43,320 nt of DNA from Moorena bouillonii PNG (GCF_001942495.1 NZ_MKZS01000001.1:5478008-5521327), one strand, 5' to 3'; shown: positions 1 through 8,864, counted from the stretch's first letter. A program made the numbers and translations. The notes: generated by a model not told the origin, from the letters alone.

Positions 1-52
1 GCTCGCGATTGCAAATCTCTCTAACCTAAATTATTGGGTTTGCAGACACGCC

Positions 53-823
53 CTAGGTTGATAAATTAAACCGTTTCAACAAATTTTCCATCACCGTTGG
101 CAACATTTGGCGCAGTTCCTGTGGATTTTGCCAGATCAGCTGCTGGTAGCTAGGCAGATCAAAAGGGAACTGTCCTGGTAAATCTGGTCGTTCCATCTTC
201 ATCAGCAAAATCTGTTCCGTCGGCTTAGCCGTTAAAGCATAGCCGATTTCGACACAAACATAGGGACTAGGGATCAGTAACGGTTTGTTTTCCGTTGCTA
301 GACCAGCCACCGGGGTGCCATCAGCAATGAACACTAGACTTTTGCGGATTTTGCGCATCTGGGTACTCCCCAGGCGCATTGGTTCACCAATTGGGCGTCG
401 GGATTCTTCTAGGGTTAAGGGTAAACGCGATCGCTGATTAAAGGTGTCTAGGGTATCTGATAGGGTGCTACGCAAAGCCTCACTAGAGGCACTGTATTCA
501 GTCTGGTAACTCACAAAGATTATTGGCGACAGTTGTGCCATTACCTCTCGCTTCGTGAAGTAAATCTCGTGAGAAATCAAGTCAATATTGGAAATGGCAT
601 AGCCCCCACTACCTTCTATGTAAAACTCGACTGTTTCCCCTGCTAGGTAACGCTTAAACCATTCAGAGTTTTTCACATCCTGGCTATCATCCAAAAAATC
701 TGCTCTTAAGCCTGACTTAAGCAAACTATTTTTGCTTAAACGCAGGTCATGGTGGCGTTTCTCCAATTCTTTGATGGGTTCGTATTTCTGGAGATACCAG
801 GCTTTTAGGGCAATAATGGCCAT
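53..823 (-). CDS. TIR-like / nucleoside deoxyribosyltransferase-fold protein
   Basis: A 256-aa protein with no signal peptide or clear membrane segment. The C-terminal half (about residues 98-256) has the pattern of the TIR-like, nucleotide-hydrolase/deoxyribosyltransferase-like fold: a first strand IIFVSYQTEY, a second strand with an acidic residue (SLVFIADGT, D168), then the diagnostic stretch PSPYVCVEIGYAL with a candidate catalytic Glu at E192, and a late FPFDLPSYQQ that matches the PFDL motif seen after this Glu in related proteins. The first ~95 residues resemble nothing I recognise. Family members cleave NAD or nucleosides or bind nucleotide signals, often in defence; activity here is inferred from motifs only. 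The gene stands alone: the next gene on the same strand (884-1261) is separated by a strong hairpin. Start is the ATG at 823. Confidence 0.7.
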   Translation of the reverse strand: MAIIALKAWYLQKYEPIKELEKRHHDLRLSKNSLLKSGLRADFLDDSQDVKNSEWFKRYLAGETVEFYIEGSGGYAISNIDLISHEIYFTKREVMAQLSPIIFVSYQTEYSASSEALRSTLSDTLDTFNQRSRLPLTLEESRRPIGEPMRLGSTQMRKIRKSLVFIADGTPVAGLATENKPLLIPSPYVCVEIGYALTAKPTEQILLMKMERPDLPGQFPFDLPSYQQLIWQNPQELRQMLPTVMENLLKRFNLST

Positions 824-860
824 GATGTTTTCTAATAGGCACGGTTTCCCGACGCCCGCA

Positions 861-888
861 GCTAAAATTCTCGTTTCGGAATTTTAGC
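861..888 (-). terminator. Perfect 10-bp hairpin at the end of the Mo-nitro_C gene
   Basis: GCTAAAATTC (861-870) pairs perfectly with GAATTTTAGC (879-888) around an 8-nt loop. The stop codon of the minus-strand gene (884-886) lies inside the stem. No run of Ts follows on either strand, so it is either a weak terminator or an mRNA 3'-end stabiliser. Confidence 0.45.
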
Positions 889-1261
889 AGTAACAGGTGA
901 TATCTTCACCACATTCATCGGCCAGATAAGACAGTGCTCGGAAGCGCAGGGCTACCACTTCATCATAGACAGGATTGAGTTTACACAATGGTGGAATCCG
1001 AAGTAGAGTGCGATTGAACAGTTTAATCTGCCGTTCAAAAGGACACTGGGCTGGAATTAGTCGGCAGAGACGGTGGGCGAATTTGGGGTTATCAACCTCA
1101 ATTTGGTTCAGCCACTCCCGTAATGGCTCCAGCAGATCAAAAGTCTTCCTGGTCTTGCCGGGTAAGGCAGGAATTGTAACCTTGGAGGAATCTGTTCCTG
1201 GGTTAATCCAAACCCGGCTTGTAATGATTAGCTTACTTATTGTATAATCAGATACACTCAT
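884..1261 (-). CDS. Mo-dependent nitrogenase C-terminal domain protein
   Basis: A 125-aa protein matching the small cyanobacterial family named after the Mo-dependent nitrogenase C-terminal domain (Mo-nitro_C). The conserved core is in the second half: CPFERQIKLF, IPPLCKLNPVYDEV, and the closing FRALSYLADECGEDITCYC, whose CGED-T-YC ending is the family hallmark. The name comes from similarity to a C-terminal extension; such stand-alone proteins are common in cyanobacteria, including non-fixers, and have no established function. The C-terminal cysteines could bind metal, but this is inference. No nif genes are in the window. It starts at the ATG at 1261, and a long non-coding stretch lies upstream of it. 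Confidence 0.8.
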   Translation of the reverse strand: MSVSDYTISKLIITSRVWINPGTDSSKVTIPALPGKTRKTFDLLEPLREWLNQIEVDNPKFAHRLCRLIPAQCPFERQIKLFNRTLLRIPPLCKLNPVYDEVVALRFRALSYLADECGEDITCYC

Positions 1262-1309
1262 GTCTTTTACCTGTGATACTACTAGTAGGCGGTAATCCAG
1301 TCGCCTGTA

Positions 1310-1452
1310 ATATAACTACACAAGATATCTTTCTCATACCGGATTGACAGAGGATCATTTTTATGTATATCTTGCCAGAGCAAGATAACACCCCCCCTCT
1401 GCCTGAGGAGAGCCGATCTTGGTGGTTATTACAGGCATACCGCCTTTTTTTT
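1310..1452 (+). ncRNA. Candidate small RNA ending at the tandem terminators
   Basis: Inferred from the two terminators with no gene in front. The stretch before them contains a perfect ATCTTGC/GCAAGAT hairpin, a C-rich single-stranded run, and a CTCT...AGAG hairpin, giving a compact structured RNA. The 5' end is a guess. I do not recognise it as Yfr1, Yfr2, 6S RNA or another named cyanobacterial RNA. Confidence 0.3.
1421..1452 (+). terminator. Rho-independent terminator of an unknown plus-strand transcript
   Basis: GGTGGT (from 1421) pairs with ACCGCC (to 1444, one G-U pair) and is followed immediately by eight Ts (1445-1452). This is a standard intrinsic terminator, but no plus-strand gene lies upstream in the window, so it implies a small RNA or a leader transcript. 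Confidence 0.6.
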
Positions 1453-1457
1453 GTCCT

Positions 1458-1487
1458 GACCCTATCACTATTGGAATAGGGTCTTTT
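1458..1487 (+). terminator. Second terminator-like hairpin directly after the first
   Basis: GACCCTAT (1458-1465) pairs perfectly with ATAGGGTC (1476-1483), followed by four Ts. It begins only 6 bases after the T-run of the previous terminator, so the two form a tandem pair on the plus strand. Confidence 0.55.
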
Positions 1488-2058
1488 CGCCGCTGGAAAT
1501 CAGCAGCTGATCTTAAAATCGAATTAAATATATATAGTCAATCGACACAAACATGGCGCTAGTCAGGAAAAATCCTTCCTATAGATAGCAGTTAGTGTTA
1601 ACCAGGTAAGGCTAATACCCATTTACGCTACTCAATGGGAGCAACTGGTTTCTATAGTTTCCAGGGACATAAACTGAGCTTTTAGTTTAGTACGACCGCC
1701 TCAGCTCCTTCGCACTAAGGAGCATCAGAGTTGATAACTGGCAAGGGCAGCTTTTCAAGTAGCGCGCTTAAAGCATAGTTGACTGTTAACGGTTAAGCAT
1801 CAACTGCCAACAAGCTGTGATCAATTCCAATAGATCAGTTAAATGTGTACTAGTAAATGTGTACTAGCGTATTTGTTAAATTAGCTGATCAGTGAAATTA
1901 ACTGCATCTACTGATATGCTGCCAAGATCGGTAATGACCAAGCTTGGTCAGTCTTACGGAACTTTGGCAATTTGGCAATAGGGATTGAGTAATCACACTG
2001 ATTAGAATAACTCATCATTGATATTAAAATAACTCATCAGTGGCTCTAATGTCATAAA

Positions 2059-2115
2059 AAAAAAGACTGACTTCAACATTTAGTGGTTTCCTGAGTGTTG
2101 AAGTCAGTCTTTTTG
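2059..2115. terminator. Bidirectional terminator downstream of rnj
   Basis: A 19-bp inverted repeat: the left arm is the run of As plus GACTGACTTCAACA, the right arm TGTTGAAGTCAGTC plus five Ts, with a 17-nt loop (2079-2095). A-tract on one side and T-tract on the other make it work as an intrinsic terminator in both directions. It lies about 60 bp after the rnj stop codon. Confidence 0.8.
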
Positions 2116-2174
2116 GGAATTAAGTACGAAAAGAAGGCAAAAAGGACGCCAAGGGCGAACCTTCACCCTTCTGC

Positions 2175-3935
2175 TTATGATGCCACCTTGGCAGTAGAGC
2201 GCCGACGTCGCGTACCTGTGACCTTAACTGGTGGTTCCTCTGGGGTTTGCAGCAAGAACACCACCAGAGGACGACTCCTGAGTTCCCGGCGAGCTAAACG
2301 CTGGAGGTCCGCTTCAATTTGCTTTTGCAAGCCTTCCCAATCAATTTCAGTCGGTTTCTCTGTCAAGGATTTATCAAAATCTGACCAGCGATCGCTTAAT
2401 GTCCGTTCAATTCTTTTGATCACCAACTGTTGCAGGAGGGATGTTTCTAACGGTGAGACCACACCCCGCAGATGAATTTCTGGCTTGGCAAGGAGTTTGC
2501 CATCCCAACTGATTGCTGCAGCTACAGTCACTACTCCATCTCCAGCCAACTGCTGACGTTCTTTCATAACATTGTCATGAACAATACCAGTGCGGTCTAC
2601 CAGTTCAATACCTGAGGGGACGTTACCTGTAATACTAATGCTGTCCTCAGATAACTCCACCACATCCCCATTGTCGGTAATCACAGTATTTTCCACAGGG
2701 ATACCCATAGTATGAGCCATCTTGGCATGTTGAACTAGCATCCGATGTTCACCATGCACCGGCATAAAGAATTTTGGTCGTGTTAGAGCCAACATCAGTT
2801 TATGGTCTTCCTGAGCACCGTGACCAGAAACATGAATGCCATGCTTACGACCATACACAACATTGGCTCCCAGCTTCATTAACCGATCAATGGTATTCAC
2901 CACCGCAATTGTATTACCAGGAATGGGGTTGGCAGAGAAGACCACTGTGTCCCCTGCTTGGATTTGAATTTCCCGGTGTTCCCCTTTAGAAATGCGAGTC
3001 ATTGCCGCTAGCGGTTCCCCTTGAGAACCCGTTGTCAGAATCAGGATTTTTTCTGGTGCTATATTTTTAACGGCTTTTAACGGCTCAAACAAGTTATCTG
3101 GGCATTTAATGTAACCCAGGGTCCGAGCGTGGGCAATCACATTCAGCATAGAACGACCCACAATTGCCACCTTCCGGTTTTGTTTTTGGGCGATATCCAG
3201 GACTATACTTATCCGGTGAACTGAGGAGGCAAAGGTAGTCACTAGGACTCGTCCTGGTGCTTGGGCAATGGCCCGTTCTAGATTCGGATAAACCGAACGT
3301 TCAGATGGAGTATGTCCGGGAACTTCGGCGTTAGTCGAGTCACTCATCAAGCACAAAACCCCTTTTTCCCCATGTTCTGCTAGTCTTTGGAAATCGAATA
3401 ATTCTCCATCCACAGGGGTATGGTCAACTTTAAAATCACCCGTATGGATAATCACACCCACTGGCGTATGAATGGCAATGGTAAAGCTATCAGCAATCGA
3501 GTGAGTGTTGCGAATAAATTCTACAAGGAATGAAGAACCGATACGTACGGTTTCACGGGGCATTACACGTTTCAATTCCGTGTGGTCAGCTACACCAGCT
3601 TCTTCTAGCTTGCCTTGAAGTAATGCCATGGCTAAGCGGGGTCCATAAATCACGGGAATATCAAATTGCTTTAAATGATAGGGAATGCCACCAATATGGT
3701 CTTCATGACCGTGAGTGACAATCATGCCCTTGATTTTGTGCTGATTTTCCCGTAGATAGGTCATATCGGGGAGGACGATATTAATTCCATGCATCTCATC
3801 ATTAGGGAAGCCAATCCCAGCATCTAAGAGCAGGATTTCGTCATTGAATTCAAAAACACAAGTGTTCTTGCCAATTTCATGGAGTCCGCCTAGGGGAATA
3901 ATTTTTAAAGCTGGTTTAGATGTTTGCTTAGTCAT
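2175..3935 (-). CDS. rnj: Ribonuclease J
   Basis: A 586-aa metallo-beta-lactamase-fold ribonuclease with endo- and 5'-exonuclease activity, central to mRNA decay and rRNA maturation in bacteria that use RNase J. Visible signatures: the start of the fold (KIIPLGGLHEIGKN), the zinc-binding motif HGHEDH at residues 75-80, later ligands in NTHSIADSF and the acidic HTGDFKVDH, the beta-CASP part with MSDSTNAEVPGHTPSE and MPVHGEH, then the C-terminal dimerisation region. The last ~15 residues are basic (TRRRRSTAKVAS). Length is normal for cyanobacterial RNase J. It is the last gene of the minus-strand asd-dapA-rnj set, though 370 bp separate it from dapA, so it may have its own promoter. A strong terminator follows. 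Confidence 0.96.
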   Translation of the reverse strand: MTKQTSKPALKIIPLGGLHEIGKNTCVFEFNDEILLLDAGIGFPNDEMHGINIVLPDMTYLRENQHKIKGMIVTHGHEDHIGGIPYHLKQFDIPVIYGPRLAMALLQGKLEEAGVADHTELKRVMPRETVRIGSSFLVEFIRNTHSIADSFTIAIHTPVGVIIHTGDFKVDHTPVDGELFDFQRLAEHGEKGVLCLMSDSTNAEVPGHTPSERSVYPNLERAIAQAPGRVLVTTFASSVHRISIVLDIAQKQNRKVAIVGRSMLNVIAHARTLGYIKCPDNLFEPLKAVKNIAPEKILILTTGSQGEPLAAMTRISKGEHREIQIQAGDTVVFSANPIPGNTIAVVNTIDRLMKLGANVVYGRKHGIHVSGHGAQEDHKLMLALTRPKFFMPVHGEHRMLVQHAKMAHTMGIPVENTVITDNGDVVELSEDSISITGNVPSGIELVDRTGIVHDNVMKERQQLAGDGVVTVAAAISWDGKLLAKPEIHLRGVVSPLETSLLQQLVIKRIERTLSDRWSDFDKSLTEKPTEIDWEGLQKQIEADLQRLARRELRSRPLVVFLLQTPEEPPVKVTGTRRRRSTAKVAS

Positions 3936-4305
3936 TTGAATCCTCTGAGTTTTTTTGCTAGTAAAAACTTGAAAAAAGTGATACCAATTCCCTTTCTTGG
4001 GTTCTATATATCAGTCACACAGATAAAGCAATAATAATGTAGAACTTTTTCAGATAAACTAATTATTAGCAAATAAACGTGAAAATAATAGGAAATAAAA
4101 TAATAGGAAATAAAATAATATGATCAAATTAGGGAGAAAGGAAGCCAAAATTAAATAAACCATTAATAGCTCACTAATCTCCCTCGCAATCCATAACATA
4201 GTCTTCGCTAAGCAGTCATTCATCTTTCCTCCCTTACAAAGCGAAGATAGATCTGATGAAATAGATCTGATGAAAGGTAATTGGTACAAAAAAATGAGTA
4301 CTGAT
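3936..4305. other. AT-rich spacer between dapA and rnj with short tandem repeats
   Basis: Contains a 15-bp tandem repeat ATAATAGGAAATAAA at 4085-4114 and a 14-bp tandem repeat ATAGATCTGATGAA at 4247-4274. A 76-codon minus-strand reading frame (4059-4289) crosses both; its hydrophobic end FLLFYFLLF comes from the 15-bp repeat, so I do not call it a gene. The rnj promoter or 5' leader probably lies here. Confidence 0.5.
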
Positions 4306-5190
4306 TTAAATTAAATCCAGCTCAATTAGAACCTCCTTTAAACGGGATTTTAATTCAGAGGGTAGCTCGCAAAGCGGTGAGCGAAAACTACCCACCTGCC
4401 AACCTTGAAGTTCTAGTGCTGTTTTGATGGGGATAGGATTGGTAGTACAAAAGAGTACTTTAAATAAGGGAAAAAGCTTGAGGTGAATAAGAGTCGCCTC
4501 GGTAGTTTTCCCCTTCTCAAAAGCTTTAATCATCTGTTGAATTTGGGAACCAACCATATGACTGGCTACACTAACTACACCTGATCCTCCTAGTGCCAGG
4601 GTGGCTAGGGTAAAGGAGTCATCGCCAGAATAGATGGCAAAATCTGGTGGGGTTAAACGCCTAATTTGACTAGTCTGTTCGAAGTCGCTACTAGCCTCTT
4701 TAACAGCTACGATATTAGGAATTTGGGCTAAACGAGCAATCGTCTCCGGTTGGAGATTTTGTCCTGTGCGACCCGGTACATTGTAGAGCATCAGGGGAAA
4801 GTCAGGACTCGATTTGGCGATCGCTTGGAAATGTTGGTATAGTCCTGACTGTGGGGGCTTATTGTAATACGGTACAACTTGTAATGATCCATCTAACCCT
4901 AGTTTAGCAGCTTTTTCAGTAGCAGCGATCGCTTCTTCTGTAGAATTTGAACCCGTTCCAGCAATTACCTTGGCTTTACCTGCAACTGCTTTTTGGACTA
5001 CTTGGAATAGCTGGTACTCTTCATCCCAGGTAAGGGTAGGAGACTCCCCAGTGGTGCCGCATACCACCAAAGTATCTGTCCCATTGTCAACCAAATGAGC
5101 TGCTAAGTGCTCTGCCACAGCATAATTGACGCTGCTATCTTCCCTTAACGGCGTAATCATCGCCGTTAGCACACGTCCAAAATTGACCAC
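4306..5190 (-). CDS. dapA: 4-hydroxy-tetrahydrodipicolinate synthase
   Basis: A 294-aa class I aldolase-type lyase that condenses pyruvate with aspartate semialdehyde, the committed step toward diaminopimelate and lysine. Key residues are visible: GTTGESPTL (residues 45-53) for substrate binding, catalytic Tyr Y136 in [10 protein letters not shown], and the Schiff-base Lys K164 in [10 protein letters not shown]. The full TIM barrel is present and the length is normal. The start is a GTG at 5190, giving [14 protein letters not shown], which matches the usual N-terminus of cyanobacterial DapA. It lies 114 bp after asd, which makes its aspartate-semialdehyde substrate, so the two are likely co-transcribed. 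Confidence 0.97.
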   Translation of the reverse strand: MVNFGRVLTAMITPLREDSSVNYAVAEHLAAHLVDNGTDTLVVCGTTGESPTLTWDEEYQLFQVVQKAVAGKAKVIAGTGSNSTEEAIAATEKAAKLGLDGSLQVVPYYNKPPQSGLYQHFQAIAKSSPDFPLMLYNVPGRTGQNLQPETIARLAQIPNIVAVKEASSDFEQTSQIRRLTPPDFAIYSGDDSFTLATLALGGSGVVSVASHMVGSQIQQMIKAFEKGKTTEATLIHLKLFPLFKVLFCTTNPIPIKTALELQGWQVGSFRSPLCELPSELKSRLKEVLIELDLI

Positions 5191-5304
5191 CCTTTTCTAA
5201 CTCCTCATTAATTATTGGTCATTGCTCATTAGCCATTATTCATTAGTCATTGCTCTTTGGTAAAGCTTGCTGTTCCAGAATACTTTTTGCGCTTCTAAAA
5301 AGGA

Positions 5305-6342
5305 CTAAGGACTTGGTACTAAGGTCTTTAGCCAATTTTTGGCTACCAATAACTCAGCAATTTGCACTGCATTCAAGGCAGCACCCTTACGAATCTGGTC
5401 TCCACTCAACCAAATTTCTAGACCACAAGGGTGAGAAAGGTCTTGTCTAATCCTACCCACTAGTACTTCGTCATTACCGGACGCATCAATAGGCATAGGG
5501 AAGTAGTTCGCCTGCCAATCTTCAACTAGTTTTACTCCAGGGGCAGTGGCTAATACTTCTCTTGCCTGAGCCACTGGCATAGGTTGGTCGAATTCTAGGT
5601 TAACTGCTTCTGAGTGAGCACGCAGTACGGGAACCCGTACACAGGTAGCACTAATTTTTAACTGTGGAGCATTAAATATTTTGCGGGTTTCATGGACCAT
5701 CTTCATTTCTTCCTGGCAGTACCCCTGCTCATTTAAGGGGGAGTTGTGGGGGAACAAGTTAAATGCCAGAGGATAAGGAAAGCTTTCTGTTGGTGGCGTT
5801 TCTCCTTTCAAAATTGCCTGAGTCTGTAATTTTAATTCTTCCATTGCTTTCATTCCAGCACCACTAGCGGATTGATAAGTAGCTACCACTATGCGTTTTA
5901 CTGGCTGTACCTGATGTAATGGCCATACTGCCATACCCATTAAAATCGTAGTGCAATTGGGATTGGCAATAATTCCTTGATGATTTGCCGCTGCCTCTGG
6001 ATTGATTTCCGGAATCACTAGAGGTACTTGTGGATCCATCCGAAAGGCACTGGAGTTATCAATGACCACTGCACCACTTTCTACAGCAATAGCTGCCCAA
6101 GCTTTCGACGTTGCACCCCCAGCTGATGCTAAGACCAAATCTACCTGATCAAAAGAGTGCTCTCCCACCGCTTCGACTCGTAACTTTTCTCCCTCAAAGG
6201 GGATGACACGACCAGCAGAGCGGGGTGAGGCTAACAGCTTAAGGTCAGCCAGTGGGAAGTTTCGGCTTTGCAAGAGTAACCGTAGTTCTTCACCTACAGC
6301 ACCAGTTGCGCCTAAGATGGCAACGCGAACTTGACTAGACAA
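5305..6342 (-). CDS. asd: Aspartate-semialdehyde dehydrogenase
   Basis: Converts aspartyl-phosphate to aspartate semialdehyde with NADPH, feeding the DAP/lysine, methionine and threonine branches. Visible: the Rossmann motif VAILGATGAVGEEL at the N-terminus, the catalytic Cys in ANPNCTT (about residue 130), the YQSASGAGMKAMEEL stretch and the His-bearing RAHSEAVNLEF. I place the start at a TTG (6340-6342), giving MSSQVRVAILGA. A perfect GGAGG ribosome site (6351-6355) lies 8 bases before it, and the N-terminus matches relatives. A GTG at 6355-6357 in the same frame would add five residues but would overlap that site. First gene of the minus-strand asd-dapA pair; a long spacer divides it from the divergent tig. 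Confidence 0.95.
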   Translation of the reverse strand: MSSQVRVAILGATGAVGEELRLLLQSRNFPLADLKLLASPRSAGRVIPFEGEKLRVEAVGEHSFDQVDLVLASAGGATSKAWAAIAVESGAVVIDNSSAFRMDPQVPLVIPEINPEAAANHQGIIANPNCTTILMGMAVWPLHQVQPVKRIVVATYQSASGAGMKAMEELKLQTQAILKGETPPTESFPYPLAFNLFPHNSPLNEQGYCQEEMKMVHETRKIFNAPQLKISATCVRVPVLRAHSEAVNLEFDQPMPVAQAREVLATAPGVKLVEDWQANYFPMPIDASGNDEVLVGRIRQDLSHPCGLEIWLSGDQIRKGAALNAVQIAELLVAKNWLKTLVPSP

Positions 6343-6350
6343 ATGACTTT

Positions 6351-6355
6351 CCTCC
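6351..6355 (-). promoter_or_regulatory. Shine-Dalgarno site that decides the asd start
   Basis: GGAGG on the minus strand, 8 nt before TTG at 6342. It argues for the TTG start over the GTG at 6357, which would place this site inside the coding region. Confidence 0.55.
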
Positions 6356-6357
6356 AC

Positions 6358-7267
6358 TCATTCAATTCAACATACTTAATGTTTTAATAATTTAATCAGT
6401 GCATTCTTTAAGAGTATCTAAATTTTTTTTCCCTTACTAGGTATTTAACCTCTGATAACGGTTCGGTTTAGCAGGGTAAGCGCAATAAAAATTGAGCTAA
6501 AATGTGATATTGCGCAAGGATTATGACCAGAATAAGCCTTGATTATCAGTACTATTGCACTTTTTTATCAATATTGTTGATAATAATCCCTCCTTATTGA
6601 TTCTTGCCCTGACCCTGTTCCCTATAGCCCCTTGGCGTCTTAATAAAATGCCTGGAATGCCCACATATTAATAAACTTATCAATTAGCTCGAGTGTAATC
6701 ACTTACAATGCCCTATTAAGCCCAGGCCAGAGTCATCGACTGGCGTGTTAGGTAGACTTGAAAAGCTCTGATCGACTAAGAGCTTGCTTAAAGGCTGCAG
6801 TAACCACCTATATATAGTTGTCTCTACTGCCATAAAGGAACTGGTAGATGTGCTTCACGCTTAACTGGTTGTTAGGATCAGCATACCATAATTGCTTAAT
6901 TGCTTTCGATGCTCCTGTCTAGTTCCATCGGAGGTAGAGGTTGTCCATGTGTATCGATACTTGATAACGGTTAGTTTTACCCTCTACTCCTTTGGAGATC
7001 GGGGTTTTGAGTCAAACCCCTTGAGAAATTAGTCAAAGGGACTTTGTTGCCAAACCCCTTGATGGCAAAGCGTCGGCTAGGGCAACTAGTGCATGTGGAT
7101 AAATACCTTGGCTGAAACAATGTAAATCTTTTTGGTGAATTTTGTTGGTCCAAGCAGGCAACACCTAAAGTAATATAGGAGTCCCCAGGTGGAATCTTTG
7201 ATTAAGCCAGGTTGACTATCCATTGTCCCAACTAATTAAACAATTAACTCTTCACACCCAAGCGTCA
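6358..7267. other. Long divergent spacer between asd and tig, with hairpins
   Basis: No gene recognised. It must hold the promoters of asd (minus) and tig (plus). Near tig there is a chain of potential hairpins: AAGCTCT/AGAGCTT at 6763-6785, GGGGTTT/AAACCCC at 7001-7020, and TTGCCA/TGGCAA at 7047-7068. None has a T-tract. The spacing suggests a structured leader of the tig-clpP-clpX message or an unrecognised small RNA; I cannot tell which. Confidence 0.45.
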
Positions 7268-8701
7268 ATGAAAGTAACTCAGGAAAAACTTCCCGCTAGC
7301 CAGGTTGCTCTGGAAATTGAAATTCCGGCTGAAACGACCAAACAAGCCTATGAAAAGGTTTTACAGAACCTTTCCCGCACAGCCAGAATTCCTGGGTTTC
7401 GGCCAGGGAAGGTACCCCGTCAGGTTTTGCTACAACGTCTTGGTTCCCAACAGGTAAAAGCTGCTGCCATCGAAGAGTTGCTCGACAGTAGTCTAAAGCA
7501 GGCGATTGAGCAAGCCCAAATTGAGGCACTAGGAAACTATAATTTAACCTCTACCTTAGAAGATTTGCTCAGCCAGTTCAAACCAGGAGAACCCCTAACC
7601 TTCACCGCATCGGTGGATGTGCCACCAGTGGTCAATTTAGGGGAATACAATGGCTTAAGTGTGAAAGCTGAGGAAACTAAGGTTGAACCGGATGCCGTCG
7701 ATAATTTTCTCGAACAACGGCGTGTTGATCAGGCTACCCTAGTACCAGTGGAATCACGCCCAGCCCAGATGGGAGATGTGGTCGTGGTGGATTATGTCGG
7801 TCGATTTACTAGTGATAGCGAAGAGGATGAAGGCTCAGTAATACCTAACGGTGAAGCTAAGGATTTTGAAATTGAACTTGGGGAAGGCAAGTTCCTAGAG
7901 GACATTCTTCAAGGGATTGTTGGTATGAATCCTGATCAGAATAAAGAAGTAGCAGTGACGTTTCCTGAAGATTACCCCCTAGAAGATTTAGCTGGCAAGT
8001 CGTCGGTCTTTAGCATCACCCTAAAAGAAATCAAGGAAAAAGAGCTGCCAGAATTAGATGACGACTTCGCTCAAGAAGTTAGTGATAAGGAAACCTTGGC
8101 AGAGTTACGGGAATATTTACAGCAGGAGTTTCAGGAAAAAGCTGATCAAGAAACGCAAGCCAGCAAGGAGGAGGCTTTAATCAACGCGCTCCTGGAAAAG
8201 GTTGAAGTTGACTTGCCTGAAACGCTAATTGACCAGGAACTCCAAACAATTTTGACCCAAACAGCAATCCAGATGCAACAGTTGGGCATGGATGTTAAAA
8301 GGCTGTTTACTGAAGAGAATCTACCACAGCTGCGAGAGCGATCACGTCCTGATGCTATCCAAAGCCTCCGACAATCCCTAGCTCTTAAGGAAGTAGCTAA
8401 ACGTGAATCCCTAACCCTTGAAGATTCGGAAATAGAAGCGAAAAGTCAAGAATTGATGAAGCAGTTGGCTGGTCAAGAGGTAGATCCGGATCGCCTGCGG
8501 GAATTTGTCGAGTCCGATTTGCTCAAACTCAAAGCCATTAAATGGTTAGAAGATCACGGTACTATAGAGCTGGTTCCCAAAGGAACCATTACCGAAGAAG
8601 AAACTGAAGCAGAAGACACGGCTGTTACAGTAACTGAACTAGAAACAACCGATGCGGCTTCCCAGACTATTGAAGTACCAGCTGAACCAGTTTCTGAGTA
8701 A
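7268..8701 (+). CDS. tig: Trigger factor (ribosome-associated chaperone and prolyl isomerase)
   Basis: A 477-aa chaperone that docks at the ribosome exit tunnel and shields nascent chains. Domains in order: N-terminal ribosome-binding domain with the GFRPGKVP signature at residues 43-50; FKBP-type prolyl-isomerase domain around 155-245 (GDVVVVDYVGRF to the FPEDYPLEDLAGK stretch); helical C-terminal chaperone domain to about 430; then an acidic Glu/Thr-rich tail of ~40 residues, common in cyanobacterial trigger factors. The ATG at 7268 gives MKVTQEKLPA, the typical start; a TTG at 7223 would add 15 residues and seems unlikely. First of the conserved tig-clpP-clpX order. Confidence 0.96.
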   Translation: MKVTQEKLPASQVALEIEIPAETTKQAYEKVLQNLSRTARIPGFRPGKVPRQVLLQRLGSQQVKAAAIEELLDSSLKQAIEQAQIEALGNYNLTSTLEDLLSQFKPGEPLTFTASVDVPPVVNLGEYNGLSVKAEETKVEPDAVDNFLEQRRVDQATLVPVESRPAQMGDVVVVDYVGRFTSDSEEDEGSVIPNGEAKDFEIELGEGKFLEDILQGIVGMNPDQNKEVAVTFPEDYPLEDLAGKSSVFSITLKEIKEKELPELDDDFAQEVSDKETLAELREYLQQEFQEKADQETQASKEEALINALLEKVEVDLPETLIDQELQTILTQTAIQMQQLGMDVKRLFTEENLPQLRERSRPDAIQSLRQSLALKEVAKRESLTLEDSEIEAKSQELMKQLAGQEVDPDRLREFVESDLLKLKAIKWLEDHGTIELVPKGTITEEETEAEDTAVTVTELETTDAASQTIEVPAEPVSE

Positions 8702-8846
8702 ATCGTAGGGTTGGTCTTGTTGGTGATCTTCCCAGGGGACTTGGTAGCGAGTGGCTAAGGTGTTACGGATTTAACTTTTAGAATTATGAGGCTGAAACCC
8801 AAGGCTCAGCTTAGATCGCTTTTCAACACTAGATCCTCAACAGCTT

Positions 8847-8864
8847 AGGCTTATAGATAAGCCT
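8847..8864. promoter_or_regulatory. 18-bp inverted repeat upstream of clpP
   Basis: AGGCTTAT, a 2-base centre, then ATAAGCCT: a perfect 8-bp inverted repeat 145 bp after tig and about 150 bp before clpP. It could be an operator or a small mRNA hairpin between the two genes. No T-tract follows. Confidence 0.3.

Larger units (their letters stand above)
1262..2058. other. Long intergenic region with hairpins, palindromes and a short direct repeat
   Basis: No credible coding sequence. From left to right it holds: hairpin ATCTTGC/GCAAGAT near 1370-1390; two plus-strand terminator-like hairpins at 1421-1452 and 1458-1487 (listed separately); a GCTCCTT/AAGGAGC hairpin near 1705-1725; two adjacent copies of AAATGTGTACTAG near 1840-1870; and a perfect 16-bp palindrome TGACCAAGCTTGGTCA at 1935-1950. 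The promoter of the Mo-nitro_C gene must lie here on the minus strand. The rest is unexplained. Confidence 0.6.

Noticed and set aside
1935-1950. 16-bp palindrome TGACCAAGCTTGGTCA as an operator
   Set aside because: It lies over 650 bp from the nearest start codon and downstream of rnj, so a promoter role is hard to argue; kept only as part of the spacer description.
2095-2475. 126-codon plus-strand frame over the end of rnj
   Set aside because: It is antisense to a clear RNase J coding end and starts inside the terminator stem.
4059-4289. 76-codon minus-strand frame between dapA and rnj with a hydrophobic end
   Set aside because: Its FLLFYFLLF end is produced by a 15-bp tandem repeat, another tandem repeat lies at its start, and it matches no family.
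6700-7200. Possible tmRNA, RNase P RNA or 6S RNA in the spacer before tig
   Set aside because: I found none of the signature sequences of these RNAs; only small unrelated hairpins.
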